Assembly: GCA_001557505.1 (NCBI GenBank)
Contig: LSAX01000001.1
Location: 2,542,001-2,606,000, forward strand
Source: Reticulascus tulasneorum
Lineage: Eukaryota > Ascomycota > Sordariomycetes > Glomerellales > Reticulascaceae
DNA length: 64,000 nt
Reading direction: 5' to 3'
Part shown: piece by piece, positions 35,486 to 46,818 of the stretch
How positions within the stretch are numbered: the stretch's first letter is position 1
How the letters are laid out: every line of letters begins with the position of its first letter
Translations under genes and position numbers: made by a program
The notes under the pieces: model-generated
Told to the model about the DNA's origin: nothing
The model's database searches: none
What the model saw: only the letters and a program-made list of their open reading frames with translations

Positions 35486-38400
35486 TCACGAACTGACACC
35501 CTTCTTCTTTGATTGATCAATAGCCTCTACCACCTCGTTTGGCCTTCGCGGATCCACGTAGGCGGACAGTCTTTCGTCACCCTGGCGGGCCCCAACCGTA
35601 ACCCAGATGTGTTTCGTGGGAATCGGGACGTTGACTGTCTCTCGGCAGCCAGCCCATCGTAAACGGTTTACTGGGTCCATGGCACTATTGCCCACTCCGC
35701 CGTTGGTGACCCATTCCTTGACTGCATTCTTGATAAACTCGATCTTTCGCCGGAAATCATTTGCAGCTGGAATTCCTTGCAAATCAACTGGAATCTCAGG
35801 GCGGCGACGTGAGGTTCTGCTCTGGCCGGGCCGGGCTGCCGTCGGCTTGGATTGAAAGTTGAGTAATGTTTGCAATGGGTAGGAAAGCATGGCGCGCTCA
35901 TCGAGGGCTGCACCGTCAAGACTGCCCGTTATTGCGAGCCTCTCTGCCGCCTCGAGTGGCAAGTGCCAGAAGTGGCACCAAGTTCCAGTCGAGTCTAATA
36001 CAATCTTTGTGTGATCAGGAAAATTGAACTAGAATGGACTTGTTAGCATTGCTGTGCGTTATGAAGCCGACCTGTAACAGCATACCTGAATGTGTCCATC
36101 ACAGAACACCCAGCATCCAACATCTCCAAATCGTTGGTAGAAAGTCACGACGTCTGATGGCTGGGTGTTGGGACTCTTGGATTTGAGCGTTTGAGTTGTT
36201 TTGTCCTCCGCTGGAATCTCTTCATCTCTGCCGTTGAGGATCATGTAGTTCGCAAACTTCTTCCAGAGTATGACTCTTTCCCTTTTCACATGCTCGTAAA
36301 TATCTCGTCCAGGATTCAATTTCCCTGGTGTTCCATCGTCGTTGATTGGTACTCGGAATTGTTGCGAGGCAACGCTGACTCGGCAGAGTCCTGCATCGGC
36401 ATTGCTTTCAAAGAAGTGAACATCTTCGCTCGGCGGCAGTGGCTGGTGTCGTTCAGGGTAGGACTCATCATGGCGACGCTCAATGTGTCGTTCTGCCCCT
36501 CGGACTAACATGCAGGCGGACGGCATCATGGCAGTCTTCTTTCCATCAGTCGCTGGAATTTCTCGTAGAATGCATCCTACACCGCCATCATTCAAGATGT
36601 ATCCAAGCCCAAACTTGTTGGTGTAGTCAACCCATTTGACTACCACATGTGGATGTGGCGGTGTTGTGTCCTTGGCGGAGATTATAGCCATAGTACGAGC
36701 ATTCAAAGCGCGTTCAAGTTCCATTTGAAGCCGGCGAAGTCGAGAAAGAATGGCATCTGGTTGCGTTCCTGGCACCCGTTCTGGACGCTCCGACGGCCCG
36801 AACAGTGAAGACATCTTGGCGGATTTGGGGGCTTCAACTAATGTGCTCATCGTCATAGTGCTTTGAGATGTGGTCATTTGACCACTTAGACCACTGGATG
36901 ATTGTGTAGATGGTAATTGCGTTCGCCGGCTGCTAGTCACCATTGCCGTAGACGGTTCTACATTTTCTCTCGTGGTTGGTTCGACTGCCGTCAGATGTCT
37001 TGTTGGCTGCGGCCGGGTTGAGATGGTGGCTTGCTGCGATACTTCAGATTGGGGCTTGGGCTTCATCGTGTTGGAGGGTACTGTGGACGGCCGATTTTGT
37101 GCTCTTTGCTGAGCCGCGAAGCTTTGTGGTGGTGCTCTCAACAGCCCTGTCAGAGGCTTTTGAGACGCATCAAGTTGGTCATCAGATGTACTCGACTGAG
37201 CAAGAGGCTGAGCCAGTACTTGGGATCGTTGGGATCGTTTGTGTTGCTCTCGTAGCCACTCATCAAAAGGCCGATACACAATATCGTCTGCCAGAGGAAT
37301 GACAGGTGTTAGGCCAGACTTCTCCTCAGCTGCCATCTCCTTCCAGGTTTGTGTATGAATGACCTGCACGTGAGTCCACGGTCCAACCACACAGTCTTTG
37401 CACATGTCCTTCAAGTTCTTGAAGGCAAGTGCTTGCATTTGAGGGCTCATTCGATTGGTGTAAAACTGAGCAGCATCCGGGGGAAGTGTGAGTAGCTTTG
37501 GTGTGATGTCTGCTTGCACCGGCATGTAGCCGGAAATGAAGAATGGGTGTTGAACGATGTTGTCTGGATCGGGCCTCCTGTCGGCGTCCTCAAGCATGGT
37601 GGCAACTAGGTCCTTAGCCTCCGGACTGATATACTTCTGTGTCGTCTCCGGCTTTGGCCATTCGTAGTCTCTCTCGCGGGCCCGGCGGTAGATCTCGTCC
37701 GTACTTGAAGACTGGAAAGGTGGCTTGGAAGTCAACATGGCAAACCTGCGAAAGTTAGTGCTTGGCCAATATTGTTACACTTGCCTGGATGGAACCTACA
37801 TGATGATGCCCAAGCTCCAAATATCCACCATGTGGTCATGGCCTTTTTTGCCTTTCTCCAGGATCTCTGGGGCAATGTAGTTGGGTGTGCCACACAAGGT
37901 CGTCCTGCGGATGGTATGCATGTCCCTACCAGTGACCAACAATGCAGCCAGACCAAAATCTCCGACCTTAGCATTCATGTTATAATCGAGAAAGATATTG
38001 CCCATCTTCAGATCTCGGTGGATGATCCCCTTTCCATGCATATACTTGATTGCTCCAGCAATTTGCACAGCGTAGAAACGAACTTCCGGCTCAGTCAATC
38101 CCTTTCGTTTCTTGACCATGTCCATAAGCGACCCATGTGGGCACAGCTCTAGCACAAGATATGTGGAGTTGTCGAATGAAAATGCCCTGAGAAATTGGAC
38201 GATATTCTTTTGCTTCATCTTTGAGTGAATCTGGAGCTCGGTTTGGAACTACGTTGCGGGTCAGCCTGGGAACACCACATGATTGACCAAGAGCATTTCA
38301 TACTTTCTGCATCATCTTGGCCGGCATCTGGCTCTTGACAATCTTCAAGGCGAACTTTTGTCTCGTCGGCATCAAGTATCCTTGGTAGCACACAGCAAAG

Positions 38401-38639
38401 CCCCCTTTACCCAATAGCTTTCCAACCTGGTAGACAGCCCCCTTTGAGCGATCTGTGCTCGAAGGCTCAATAACATTCGCGGGTGGCGGCGGAGGATGCT
38501 CCTTCTCCTTTGCCGCCTTGAGCTGTGCAACGACTTTGGTCTTAAGTTCCGTTGGTTTGGAGGCTCGCTGGGCATTCGCGTCCCTAGGCGATAGCGCCTC
38601 CATGTCAGGCCCGCCCTTTGCCATCAGTCGATGGGCCAT
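35486..38639 (-). CDS. PLK1: Polo-like kinase (Cdc5/Plo1/PlkA)
   Basis: Minus-strand exons 38639-38304, 38248-37800, 37745-36086, 36028-35486 (introns 55, 54 and 57 nt), 995 aa. Ser/Thr kinase of mitosis, spindle poles and cytokinesis. A Pro-rich N-terminus is followed by the kinase domain: Gly loop LGKGGFAVCYQG (76-87), Lys99 in FALKIV, HRDLKMGN (189-196), DFG (209-211), and an activation loop RRTTLCGTPNYIAPE with Thr228/Thr229. A long Ser/Thr/Gln-rich linker carries the Met/Leu-rich coiled segment LSRLRRLQMELERAL before two polo boxes: PB1 starts VVVKWVDYTNKFGLGY (Trp633) and PB2 contains the His821-x-Lys823 pincer (FNFPDHTKIVLD) that binds phosphopeptides. A tail of about 100 residues extends past PB2 (KHIWVTVGARQGDERLSAYVDP), longer than in animal Plk1 and present in filamentous fungi as far as I recall. 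All catalytic residues are intact. Confidence 0.95.
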
Positions 38640-39444
38640 GGTTGGTCCTTTGAAAACGTCGCGAGACGGTGACGATTTGCGAAGAGCGACCGACTGGGGA
38701 TGGAGATCTTCCAGAGCGGACCGGTAGCCGCTTGGAAGGTGGAGGGAGATTGTCTGCCACGAGATGTTAGCGAAACGAAATGGCTAAGACTAATATTTGC
38801 GTTTCAAGGTAAATTTGCTGTTCCGGTGTAGAGCCAAATCCGCAAAATCGTGGGAATGAGGAACGGAACGGATGGGGGAAAGCGAGGTGCAATGGAATGC
38901 AGGTAAACACATGAGACTTACAGCTTCCTTTAACGCGGCATATGACGGGAACGAAAGAAAACTAAAAGTCAATACACCACTGCAATCAAGGCTCAATTAA
39001 TTGATAATGTGCATCAAGACGACGGCGAGCTTGGTGCAGAGTACGTTGTCGGATGTTTCGCCTGTGGATGGGGAAGGGTCGTGATGCTGTTGACTTTCAG
39101 CTGCCGTTGCCGCAGGAACACACCACCACGCCCCTGCCCCAAAAAAGCTGCTGGTCCGCCCCACCCCGACAAGGCCCGCTCTCCGTTCCGAATCCCAGCT
39201 GGCGGAACATCAAATGTGCGCGTGGCCGGTCAACATTCACAATTATGAGTAATCTTGGGACGACTTGATCAACTACAATTCGCAGCACATCAGTCAGAAA
39301 GACCAACGCGATTGGGATTTAGTAAGCGCAATCCCGAACTTCAGCTCTACACGAAAGTTGAATGCCTGCGTCGGAGGTGTTATAATTATTGGCCGAGGTG
39401 TCCGGCAGCCAACCGCACGACGGACCTGGAGGGCCAATCTCGCG
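38640..39444. other. Divergent promoter region, polo-like kinase / OPA3-family gene
   Basis: 805 bases shared by two divergently transcribed genes. No supported ORF; short ORFs at 39009-39306 overlap on both strands and look random. Confidence 0.6.
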
Positions 39445-40165
39445 ATGGTGCCTCTTCCACTCTTCAAGCTCGCGGCACTCTTCGTACGGCACATTTCGAA
39501 ATATGGAGCTGTATGCAACCCTCTCATCCCCACGCCTGCCCTGAAGATGCTAACAAGGACCGTATTAGAATCGAATTAAAGCCCAAGCTCACGATCATCC
39601 TCGCTTCCGCAGTTTCGCTGTGCGGTACGGCCAAGCAATACACCAGCTCAACATGCGGATGTCGGTTGCCCTACTGCGTAACGTCGATGCGGAAATGAGA
39701 GCAAAAGAGAAGGCCGAATCACCAACAGTGAAGACGAAAGAGCAGGTGGAAGAGGAGGAACGCAAGGCTGCGCAAGCCAAGACGGAAGCCAAACCAAAGT
39801 CATCAAGCTCCCAAGCAAAAGAAGGGCCACGCAGTATTTGGAAGCGTAGATTTCGGTCGCTTCCAGAAGCCAAGGCGGTAGACCTCTTCGCGGATGTCGT
39901 TGGCGATACGTTCATCCTCGGCGTGGCGGGCGGGCTCATCATATACGAATACTGGAAGGCATCGCAGAAGCCGGATGCAAACATGGAGAGGATTAACGAG
40001 CTCAACGAGAAGTTTGAAGAGCTGAAGAGGAGGGAGGACGAACTCGCACAGTCAGAGGGTCAACAGCGGCAAAGGGTCGAGGCGATGGAAGAGGCCTTGA
40101 GAAATCTTAAGGATCCGAAAACGAATAAGCCATTACTACCAAGCCTGCAACCGATCGCAGCTTAG
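39445..40165 (+). CDS. OPA3-family mitochondrial protein
   Basis: Exons 39445-39510 and 39569-40165 (58 nt intron, GTATGC..GCTAAC..TAG), 220 aa. The short first exon encodes MVPLPLFKLAALFVRHISKYGA, an amphipathic or hydrophobic leader. The join gives NRIKAQAHDHPRFRSFAVRYGQAIHQ, the classic OPA3 pattern (basic N-R-x-K-x-x-A, then PxFR). After a Lys/Glu/Ser-rich insert (about 60-100) comes LFADVVGDTFILGVAGGLIIYEYW, a hydrophobic hairpin typical of the family, then a C-terminal coiled coil (about 155-205: MERINELNEKFEELKRREDEL). OPA3 is a mitochondrial membrane-associated protein affecting mitochondrial shape in animals; the fungal role is little known. The start was set by the exon 1 peptide, which would be missed if only the longer second frame were read. 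Confidence 0.92.
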
Positions 40166-40587
40166 GAACCGCTTCGATTTGAGATCATAGTATGTACGAT
40201 TTTACGCAGTTACGACCAATTTCTTGCTACAACCAGTCGACACAAGACTGCCAAAAGCGCATTGTACTTTTAAAAGACGGATTTATTGGCACTGATATAG
40301 AAAGGAAGCACGCGCAGCGAGGCGCCAGGCCGGGGGATACCGGCCATTGATTGTATTGGAACTGGGCTTTAGGCAGCACTTCACTCTGGTAAAGGAAGAC
40401 CAAAATGGCAGCGATGGCTCCTGCCAATCGAAAAAGCGACGACTCATCTCGCTCAATATTTATCCATACAAAAGAAACCTTTCCACTTTGGAATATATAC
40501 AAGCTTACGTTCACTCTCTTGTTCACCGGCCCCAGCAGTGATGGTCTGTGATCGCTTCGCTACACAAGCTCTCCCTGCGTGAACAGG
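40166..40587. other. Spacer OPA3-family gene / small unknown gene
   Basis: About 420 bases between two genes in the same direction; the OPA3 3' UTR and the next promoter. Nothing else seen. Confidence 0.6.
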
Positions 40588-41345
40588 ATGTTTTGCACCT
40601 CCCTACGGAAACGTCCCCAATGGGCACCGGCTGTCCAACTTCTGGCGAAGAGCACCTCATTACGGTGGCAAGGTAGGTAGCTTGTAGCTCTTGACAGACA
40701 CGGCTGATACCAACTTGAGTCAAGAGCATAAGTTGAACACTCACGACATTGCGCTCCCCGTCCCGCAACGAGGGCATGGACGTCCAGCTCGCCTGTTCCG
40801 CATGGTTCTCCTGTCACCAAGCGACGTAGGGACACGAGCAACAGAACAGCGTTTGGAGAGGTTGTTCCACCTCAACGGGGGCAAAGATGTCGCAGTGCTC
40901 TGCCTGGTTCAACAGCAAAACGGAGAGCCAAACCCCATGGACGCTTACATGAAACTTCAAATTGAGTAAGTGGGCCTGCTATGAGACCTTGGAGAAAGAT
41001 GTCTCATTGTTTAGGATGTTGGACAGATTTGAGATGCCTCTTGTGCCATTGAGCTGTCTCGAAGCACTTCCGGTCACCCTAGCAGCTTTCCAACGCCAAC
41101 TATGCAAGCTACCTTCGGAGAGGACGTCGGTGACGAGCAAGGCTCTCTTGTCTCAATGTGTCGTTGGCCAACCGCTGTCAGAACATCAAACCAACATTCT
41201 CAGTGAAGTTGCCTCGGATTTTCGAGATCTAGCAAGGATCGTTTCCACCGAGCATGGTCAGAAACAAATCGTGGATTACCTTGGCGAGGTAGACGGTCAT
41301 CGTGTTGTCGCTTTCTTGACACAAGAAAGAGCAGTCTTCCGCTGA
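40588..41345 (+). CDS. Small conserved-looking fungal protein, function unknown
   Basis: Proposed exons 40588-40672, 40725-40965 and 41015-41345 (introns 52 and 49 nt; donors GTAGGT and GTAAGT), 218 aa. The second intron is solid: the join gives YMKLQIE-MLDRFEMPLVPLS in one frame. The first exon is inferred: it supplies an ATG (MFCTSLRKRPQWAPAVQLLAKS), matches phase and length norms, and would give a basic leader that could direct mitochondrial import. A simpler alternative is a start at 40802 (MVLLSPSDVGTRAT). The core has alternating hydrophobic strands and helices (LERLFHLNGGKDVAVLCLVQQ; EALPVTLAAFQRQL; ILSEVASDFRDLARIV), which suggests a compact alpha/beta fold. I do not recognise a named domain and assign no function. 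Confidence 0.65.
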
Positions 41346-44300
41346 TGGCTTGGCCTGACTTGAGTCTATACTGAAACCAATATCCATGGTCGGGTACGCG
41401 ACGCGGTATGAGGTTTGCGCAGTTACAGAAGCTCGTCGCGAAGCTGCTTCGGATGATGCCGTCTGGTCTACTATGTAGTACTTTAGATGATATCGCCTTT
41501 GTCACACTTGAGATGTCCGAGACTACGACGAATCTGACTTGTTTGGGCAAAACGTCTGTGAGATGGTATCCCCGTAGGTATCAAGAACGGGATTTGTGCA
41601 TGATCGCCGCGTCAGTGCTTGCTTAACTCTAAATTCGAAGCAGTTGCTACGTGACTGGGATAGGATCAATGTTTCCTCTATCGGTCCTGCGCAGTCCCGC
41701 GGTGATCATTCCGGGAGTGATCTCTTCTCATGCGCAGGCACCTCGTGCGTCCAACGTTTGAACATGGGATACCCGGAGTGTCGCAGGCAAACAAGGCCTT
41801 GGAAAATATCATGACGACAGATACGCCGGCCCATTGGATCTGGCTAGCTACAGCGACCATCTCACTCTTTATGGATAGGAATACGATAGATTTTGACGCG
41901 ATATGCGGCCAGAAGTTGAGCAATGTAACTAGTAACATAAGATGGCAAGGGCAGGAATAACATGGACTGCAGTGGTCCCGCAGACCTGGATCAGTCAGGT
42001 GTCACCGCAGACGGCACTTAAGTCCGTGGGCTCTTGTCGGGAACGACGCATATCGCACTCTGTGCTAATTAACGGTTCCAAGTCACCGCCCCAAGCTTTG
42101 GACTCATCAATGGATGTGCGAATGATAGATGAGGACTTTGTGCCATCTGATCAATCACGTATACCCACCCGTCAACAAAGTGGACCTTTGATAGCACAAT
42201 GACAGCGATAGGGTCGGGATTGAAGCGTGATGAACTCATGATGTGTGATATTGACGAAGATAGTGCAGTTGCTTTGCCGAGGTGATGCGAGGCCAAAGCT
42301 CCTCTACGATGACCTTTCGTAAACCAGCTGGACGGGTCCTCGAAGGAAGCTGGATTCCATCCGTCCATCCAATCACAAAGCTCTCGATATTGGTGATTAT
42401 GCATGGTACGGATTACCACGCTGACGGACACCGGGATTGGGACCTGAAATGGATATCACGGGACTTCCTGCCCAGATACGATGAGGCCATCTCTTTCAAC
42501 ATATCAATCCCCATGGTTCGATCCTCCAAAGACGAACCGCGTGGGAAGCATGCAGGTGATGGAGGCTGACGATGATTGACCGCTTCGGTCTATTGCTAGC
42601 TGCAAGCAGAAGCACAGTGATGGGGAACATAGATGAGCAGCAGTAGCACTGTGACGAGTAAGCTGCTCCAGCAGTCCTGACCGTGGCTTTTCGAGCTGGT
42701 TGGCTGGAGTCTGGGGACTGTGTGGTGCCGCTTCCATGGGGGACCCATGTGGCTTCAAGCCTCATTAGGTCAAGAGCCAATGAGTGAGAGTGAAGAGCCG
42801 CCAGCACAAATAGAGTTGATAGCGTACTACGTAGTGGGATCTTTTTTTGTCCCGCCCAAGATGCAAGCCCTCAATTCGACAGCACCCAATAGCTCGATCG
42901 GGTGCCACTGAATTGGAGGGTATGGATTCCCAAGGCCCTTGGGGACACTATTGAACTTCCCATCACGGATTCACTGTGACGACAGTAAGGAATAATTAAA
43001 TGAATAAGCGAGGTCCGCGGACGTGAAGGTGTGGCATTCACGAGTCGTGGACACTAATGTAATGTGACGAACGTTTCTCACCCACATACACGTTATCATG
43101 CTTCACCTGTCAGAAGACGAATTGGCCACCCTTTCCAGGGGGTAGGAATCGAACATCACTTTCCTTCGAAGACATGCTGGCCCTCGATGCTGGCGGTGCT
43201 TGATAATGCCATCCCAAGACTTGACACTGTTCGTAATGTGGGATTTAAGGGCTCGGCATCGCAGAGTTGCGAGCAGGGGATGAAATGGTGAGACTGGCAG
43301 GGGATTCACCTCCTGGATCTGTTCTCCTTTTTAAAGTTGTGGGAACCGGCGATCACTGACAGCTCGAGAAAAGACGTCACAGTTCATTGCGCAGTCCGGT
43401 CTTTTCGAGTCTTTGTCAACATCGACCTCTACGCAGAAAGGCAGGGTCATGGGGGCATGAGACACTGGCCTGACAAGGGGAAGGGGTCTTGGGGTCAAGT
43501 GAAAGAATCCATCTTCAGGGAGTGCCAAAGTCTCCTGCCAATATTCCTGTGAGCCAGAATATTAAAAGAGCCACTCTCGAGATACGGACAGATACCATCG
43601 TTTTTTGCCCAAAGTAATGAGATGGGAATATTGGAAGAGTCGAGATGAGATATCTGCTCAAAGAGGTAAAAGCATCCAAAGTTCGGTTCTAGTCAAATGT
43701 GCCACATGCACGACAGTCCAGGGCCGCACTGAAGGGACCAGGGCTTCTTTCGGGTGATGTTCCTTGCACATGGAAATGCACCATGGATTCGACTACGGGC
43801 AGGCAAAAAGCGGGATGGGGGTCCCCTGGGGCAGTATTCGTCGGTGTGTGTGGTCTGGAGTGCATACATATTTGGCCGGGGTTTGGATAATCTTATCTCT
43901 CAAACGACATCTGCTTCAGCACAGCCATCCTGGAACCGACCTTTGTTAGAGACGTTTTGATCGTCCGTCTCAGACCTTCGGATGGCAGGAACCCACGAGA
44001 TTAATTCTGTCTGAAAGTTGGGCCGACCGCTGTGCTGCGCAAAAGAGGGCTGATCTTGATTGATTCTGTGCAGCTGCTCAACGGCTTTAATGGGGGTTTG
44101 ATCGTGATGACAGGCCTGGGGGCTCTGCTGCCAATGTGGAAAGAGACGGAGATGGGGGAATCATGGTGGCTGGTTTGGAAGGGGGTTTCTTGATCGGGGC
44201 ATTCAGTTCAGTGCTACCGAGCATGTTACTTTTTTAGCCCCGTCCATCATACAATACAGACCACGTTTAATAAGCAGCACTAGCTATTACTATTTTGCGC

Positions 44301-46249
44301 GAATGGCGACTCTTGTTCGAGTTTTGACAGCTGCTCATTTGCTAAAAATTCATACAAGAAATCCGCAATCATTCCAGAGGGCAAATGGGGGGAGGGGGAT
44401 GGGGGGACAAGACAAACCCGCCTCTGAGCTGTGGACGCACGTACCGTTGGCAGGTCCATGGGTGAGAACCGGTGATGGTGGTGTGGATATACCCTGAAGA
44501 ACCCGGCCCCCCCCCAGACAGGTACCTCCGTTGCCAGGCAAATGCTGGCTCTGGAGCAAGTACCGTGCCAGGATCCAGTACGGCAAAACGGGGTTCGAGA
44601 GGGGGCCACCCCTGGTTACATGGGAGTCTCTCGGCTGCAGAGGTGAAGCGGCAAGGGGTGTTATTGGCTCCAGCTCAGCATCTAACCGCCGACATCTCTC
44701 CAATCACTGACATCTTCTCCATTTCCAAACCAGTGCCCAGCGACCACCTTTTTCTGCACTCGCATCTCCCGCAAGCCGCCAAGTTGCCCCCGGCCCAGAG
44801 CTGCTGCTTGCCAATGCTGCTGTTGCAGAGAGAGTGCCACACTCTTCCCTTCGTGTTGCCAATACCAGGCCTCTTCTATCCGCCGGGGCTAGCTTACGAC
44901 GAAGTAGCTAAACCCAACGCAGCCCGGTCGCGAGAGAAACGGCCCTTGGCCCACTACCATCTCGTTCGCTTTTCGGCCTCTTTTCCCACTTCCCATCGTG
45001 CAGGATAACTAACCCCCCAGTGCGCCTCTAAGGTAGGGCCCATGCTCGTCACCGTAGTGCCGTGTGACCACGTCGGACTGGCTGGCAGTAGCTCTTGATG
45101 GGAAATAATGGCGGTTGCGGCCGTGGCTGATGAGACTCTATCTGTTCCCAAGAAGACCACCACCCCCGGCCCGCCTTGCGTTTCTTAAAACTCGTCTACC
45201 GCCGCCTACGCACCACGGTCTGTCTGATGCTCCTGATCTAACTTAACCTCCACCACCTCCTGCCTCATAATTGTCCCTGGCAACCCATCGTCCTGTCTGA
45301 TCTTCAAACCTCTTCATGCGACGAAAGGCACCGTGATCCCTGGAGGACATCAGCATAGACCACCATAGCCCCTCAGGCCCTCCGAGTCTTTTTTACTTGC
45401 GCTACCCATACCTACTATACCCATTTGCACCTTTTGGCCTGCAAAACTAGAAACGAGAAGCGGCGCCTACCCTGCCTCTCATCTTGTCGCTGCTCCTCTC
45501 GACTGCCCTTCACCTCGATATCCTCCCCATATAGCCCCCCAGCACAAACCGGAAACGTCTCAATGCCGCTCGGATGCCAGCCGTCATCATAGATCGGATT
45601 ACCAGAACGTGGATCTCGAACGAACTCGCACCAGCATCAAGCCAGAAACATCCGATACCGTCCCCAGTCAACCAGCGACCCATCTGACACAAGAGGCGCT
45701 CGACTAAGCTTTCCACCTCGGTGCTTTGCCCTTTGGGCAAGTACCAAACCAAAATACGCCTATCCCCTGGAGGCCCTGTCTCCAGACCGTCTGGTCAAAC
45801 CTCCGTCCCAATATAGTCCTGTCTGTCCCCGCCCAGCCTACATCTGGCCACCCTCTCGCCCTTCCTCCCTTCTTTCTTTCTTTGTTCGCCAGCGCTGTGC
45901 ACTAGCCTGTCGGTAACCTTCTTTAATATCGGCATTCTTTTGTTCGACGCCAACAATTCCTTTTCAGCAGGTCCGGTACCTATTTCTTTCTTTGGCTTGT
46001 TTGGTTTCTTCGACACAGTCCCTTGTACTATCTGCAACTGAGGGCCTTTCCGGACTCGACATTCGAACGGCATTCTCTCGTCTTCTTCATTTCGCTGGTT
46101 ACGGTTACTTTTTGGAGGTTTAGAAAGAGTTACGGGAAAAGAGGCACATTCTCGTCGAACGGGGTCCACGCCAAAGGAAACATCAGAAAAGAAGGAAAAG
46201 AAAAAGAAGTTAAAGGAGCAAGAGATTCGTTTGAGGTTCACCAGGCAAA
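41346..46249. other. 4.9 kb gene-free spacer upstream of the small membrane-protein gene
   Basis: Both strands have only short ORFs; the longest (44472-45008 +, 178 codons) starts inside a C9 run and shows no domain or coherent composition. The last kilobase (about 45200-46249) is pyrimidine-rich on the plus strand and is likely the promoter and leader of the gene at 46250. A C9 run lies at 44507-44515 and G-rich tracts at about 44387-44406. No transposon signature seen. Confidence 0.55.
44507..44515. repeat. C9 homopolymer
   Basis: Run of nine C in the 4.9 kb spacer. Confidence 0.9.
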
Positions 46250-46818
46250 ATGGGTCGTCTTATCAAGAATCACTGGGCGCGGCTCATCATCATGAGCGCA
46301 TCAGCTTGTATGTGGCAACGCACTCTCGCTCCCTCTCTGGAGTGTCGACGTATGATAATAATGCTAACATTACGGGAACAGATCAAGTCATTGCTGCACT
46401 CGAGGGCTTCTTCTGGCCCAAGATCTTCTGGGACTTCCTGACGAAGACCTTGGACCCGGCAGTCAAGCCGCTCCCGATTTTGCAGGTCATCAACCTGGTG
46501 ATGGGATTCGTCATGATCATGTTGGAATGGCCTATCGGGTTCATTGCTGGATCGGCAGTTCACCGCAGTCTCGAATTCCGACTGGTCCTCCTCCCTCTCA
46601 CCACTCTGGCGTCCGCCCTCCTCTACCAGGGTACCAACGCAGCTCTGTATTACCTCATTGGGCTGGCTGTGTATTTCTGGGCATACAGTGAAGGCGAGGT
46701 ACGAAGCACTTCCCTGCTCTGGCGATTATCTCATATAACTAACATGACAAACCAGATCATTTGCGCAAAGCCTTGGACTCTCCCCCAACGAGGACGTCCT
46801 GGTGCTTCCCGAGCATAA
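46250..46818 (+). CDS. Small four-helix membrane protein, conserved fungal type, function unknown
   Basis: Exons 46250-46307, 46382-46698 and 46756-46818 (introns 74 and 57 nt, both with CTAAC branch sequences), 145 aa. The join of exons 1 and 2 creates MSASA-Y-QVIAALEGFFWPKIFWDFLTKTLD. Four hydrophobic segments are visible: about residues 11-33, 50-70 (LQVINLVMGFVMIMLEWPI), 83-103 (FRLVLLPLTTLASALLYQ) and 106-124 (NAALYYLIGLAVYFWAY), with Pro/Trp-rich connections and a basic tail PWTLPQRGRPGASRA. I recall similar uncharacterised proteins across Pezizomycotina but cannot name a domain. An upstream frame overlapping exon 1 also stays open through intron 1 into exon 2, but lacks a good start. 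Intron 2 is a multiple of three without stops (see findings). Confidence 0.85.

Noticed and set aside
43100..43160. GTTCGATTCC on the minus strand, like a tRNA T-loop
   Set aside because: The flanking bases do not form a T stem and no acceptor or anticodon arm could be placed.
44472..45008. 178-codon plus-strand ORF
   Set aside because: Runs through a C9 tract, composition unlike a folded protein, no recognised motif; kept as spacer.
46231..46818. Uninterrupted 195-codon reading of the membrane-protein locus
   Set aside because: It lacks an ATG start and replaces the coherent exon 1 peptide with random sequence; the three-exon model is better.
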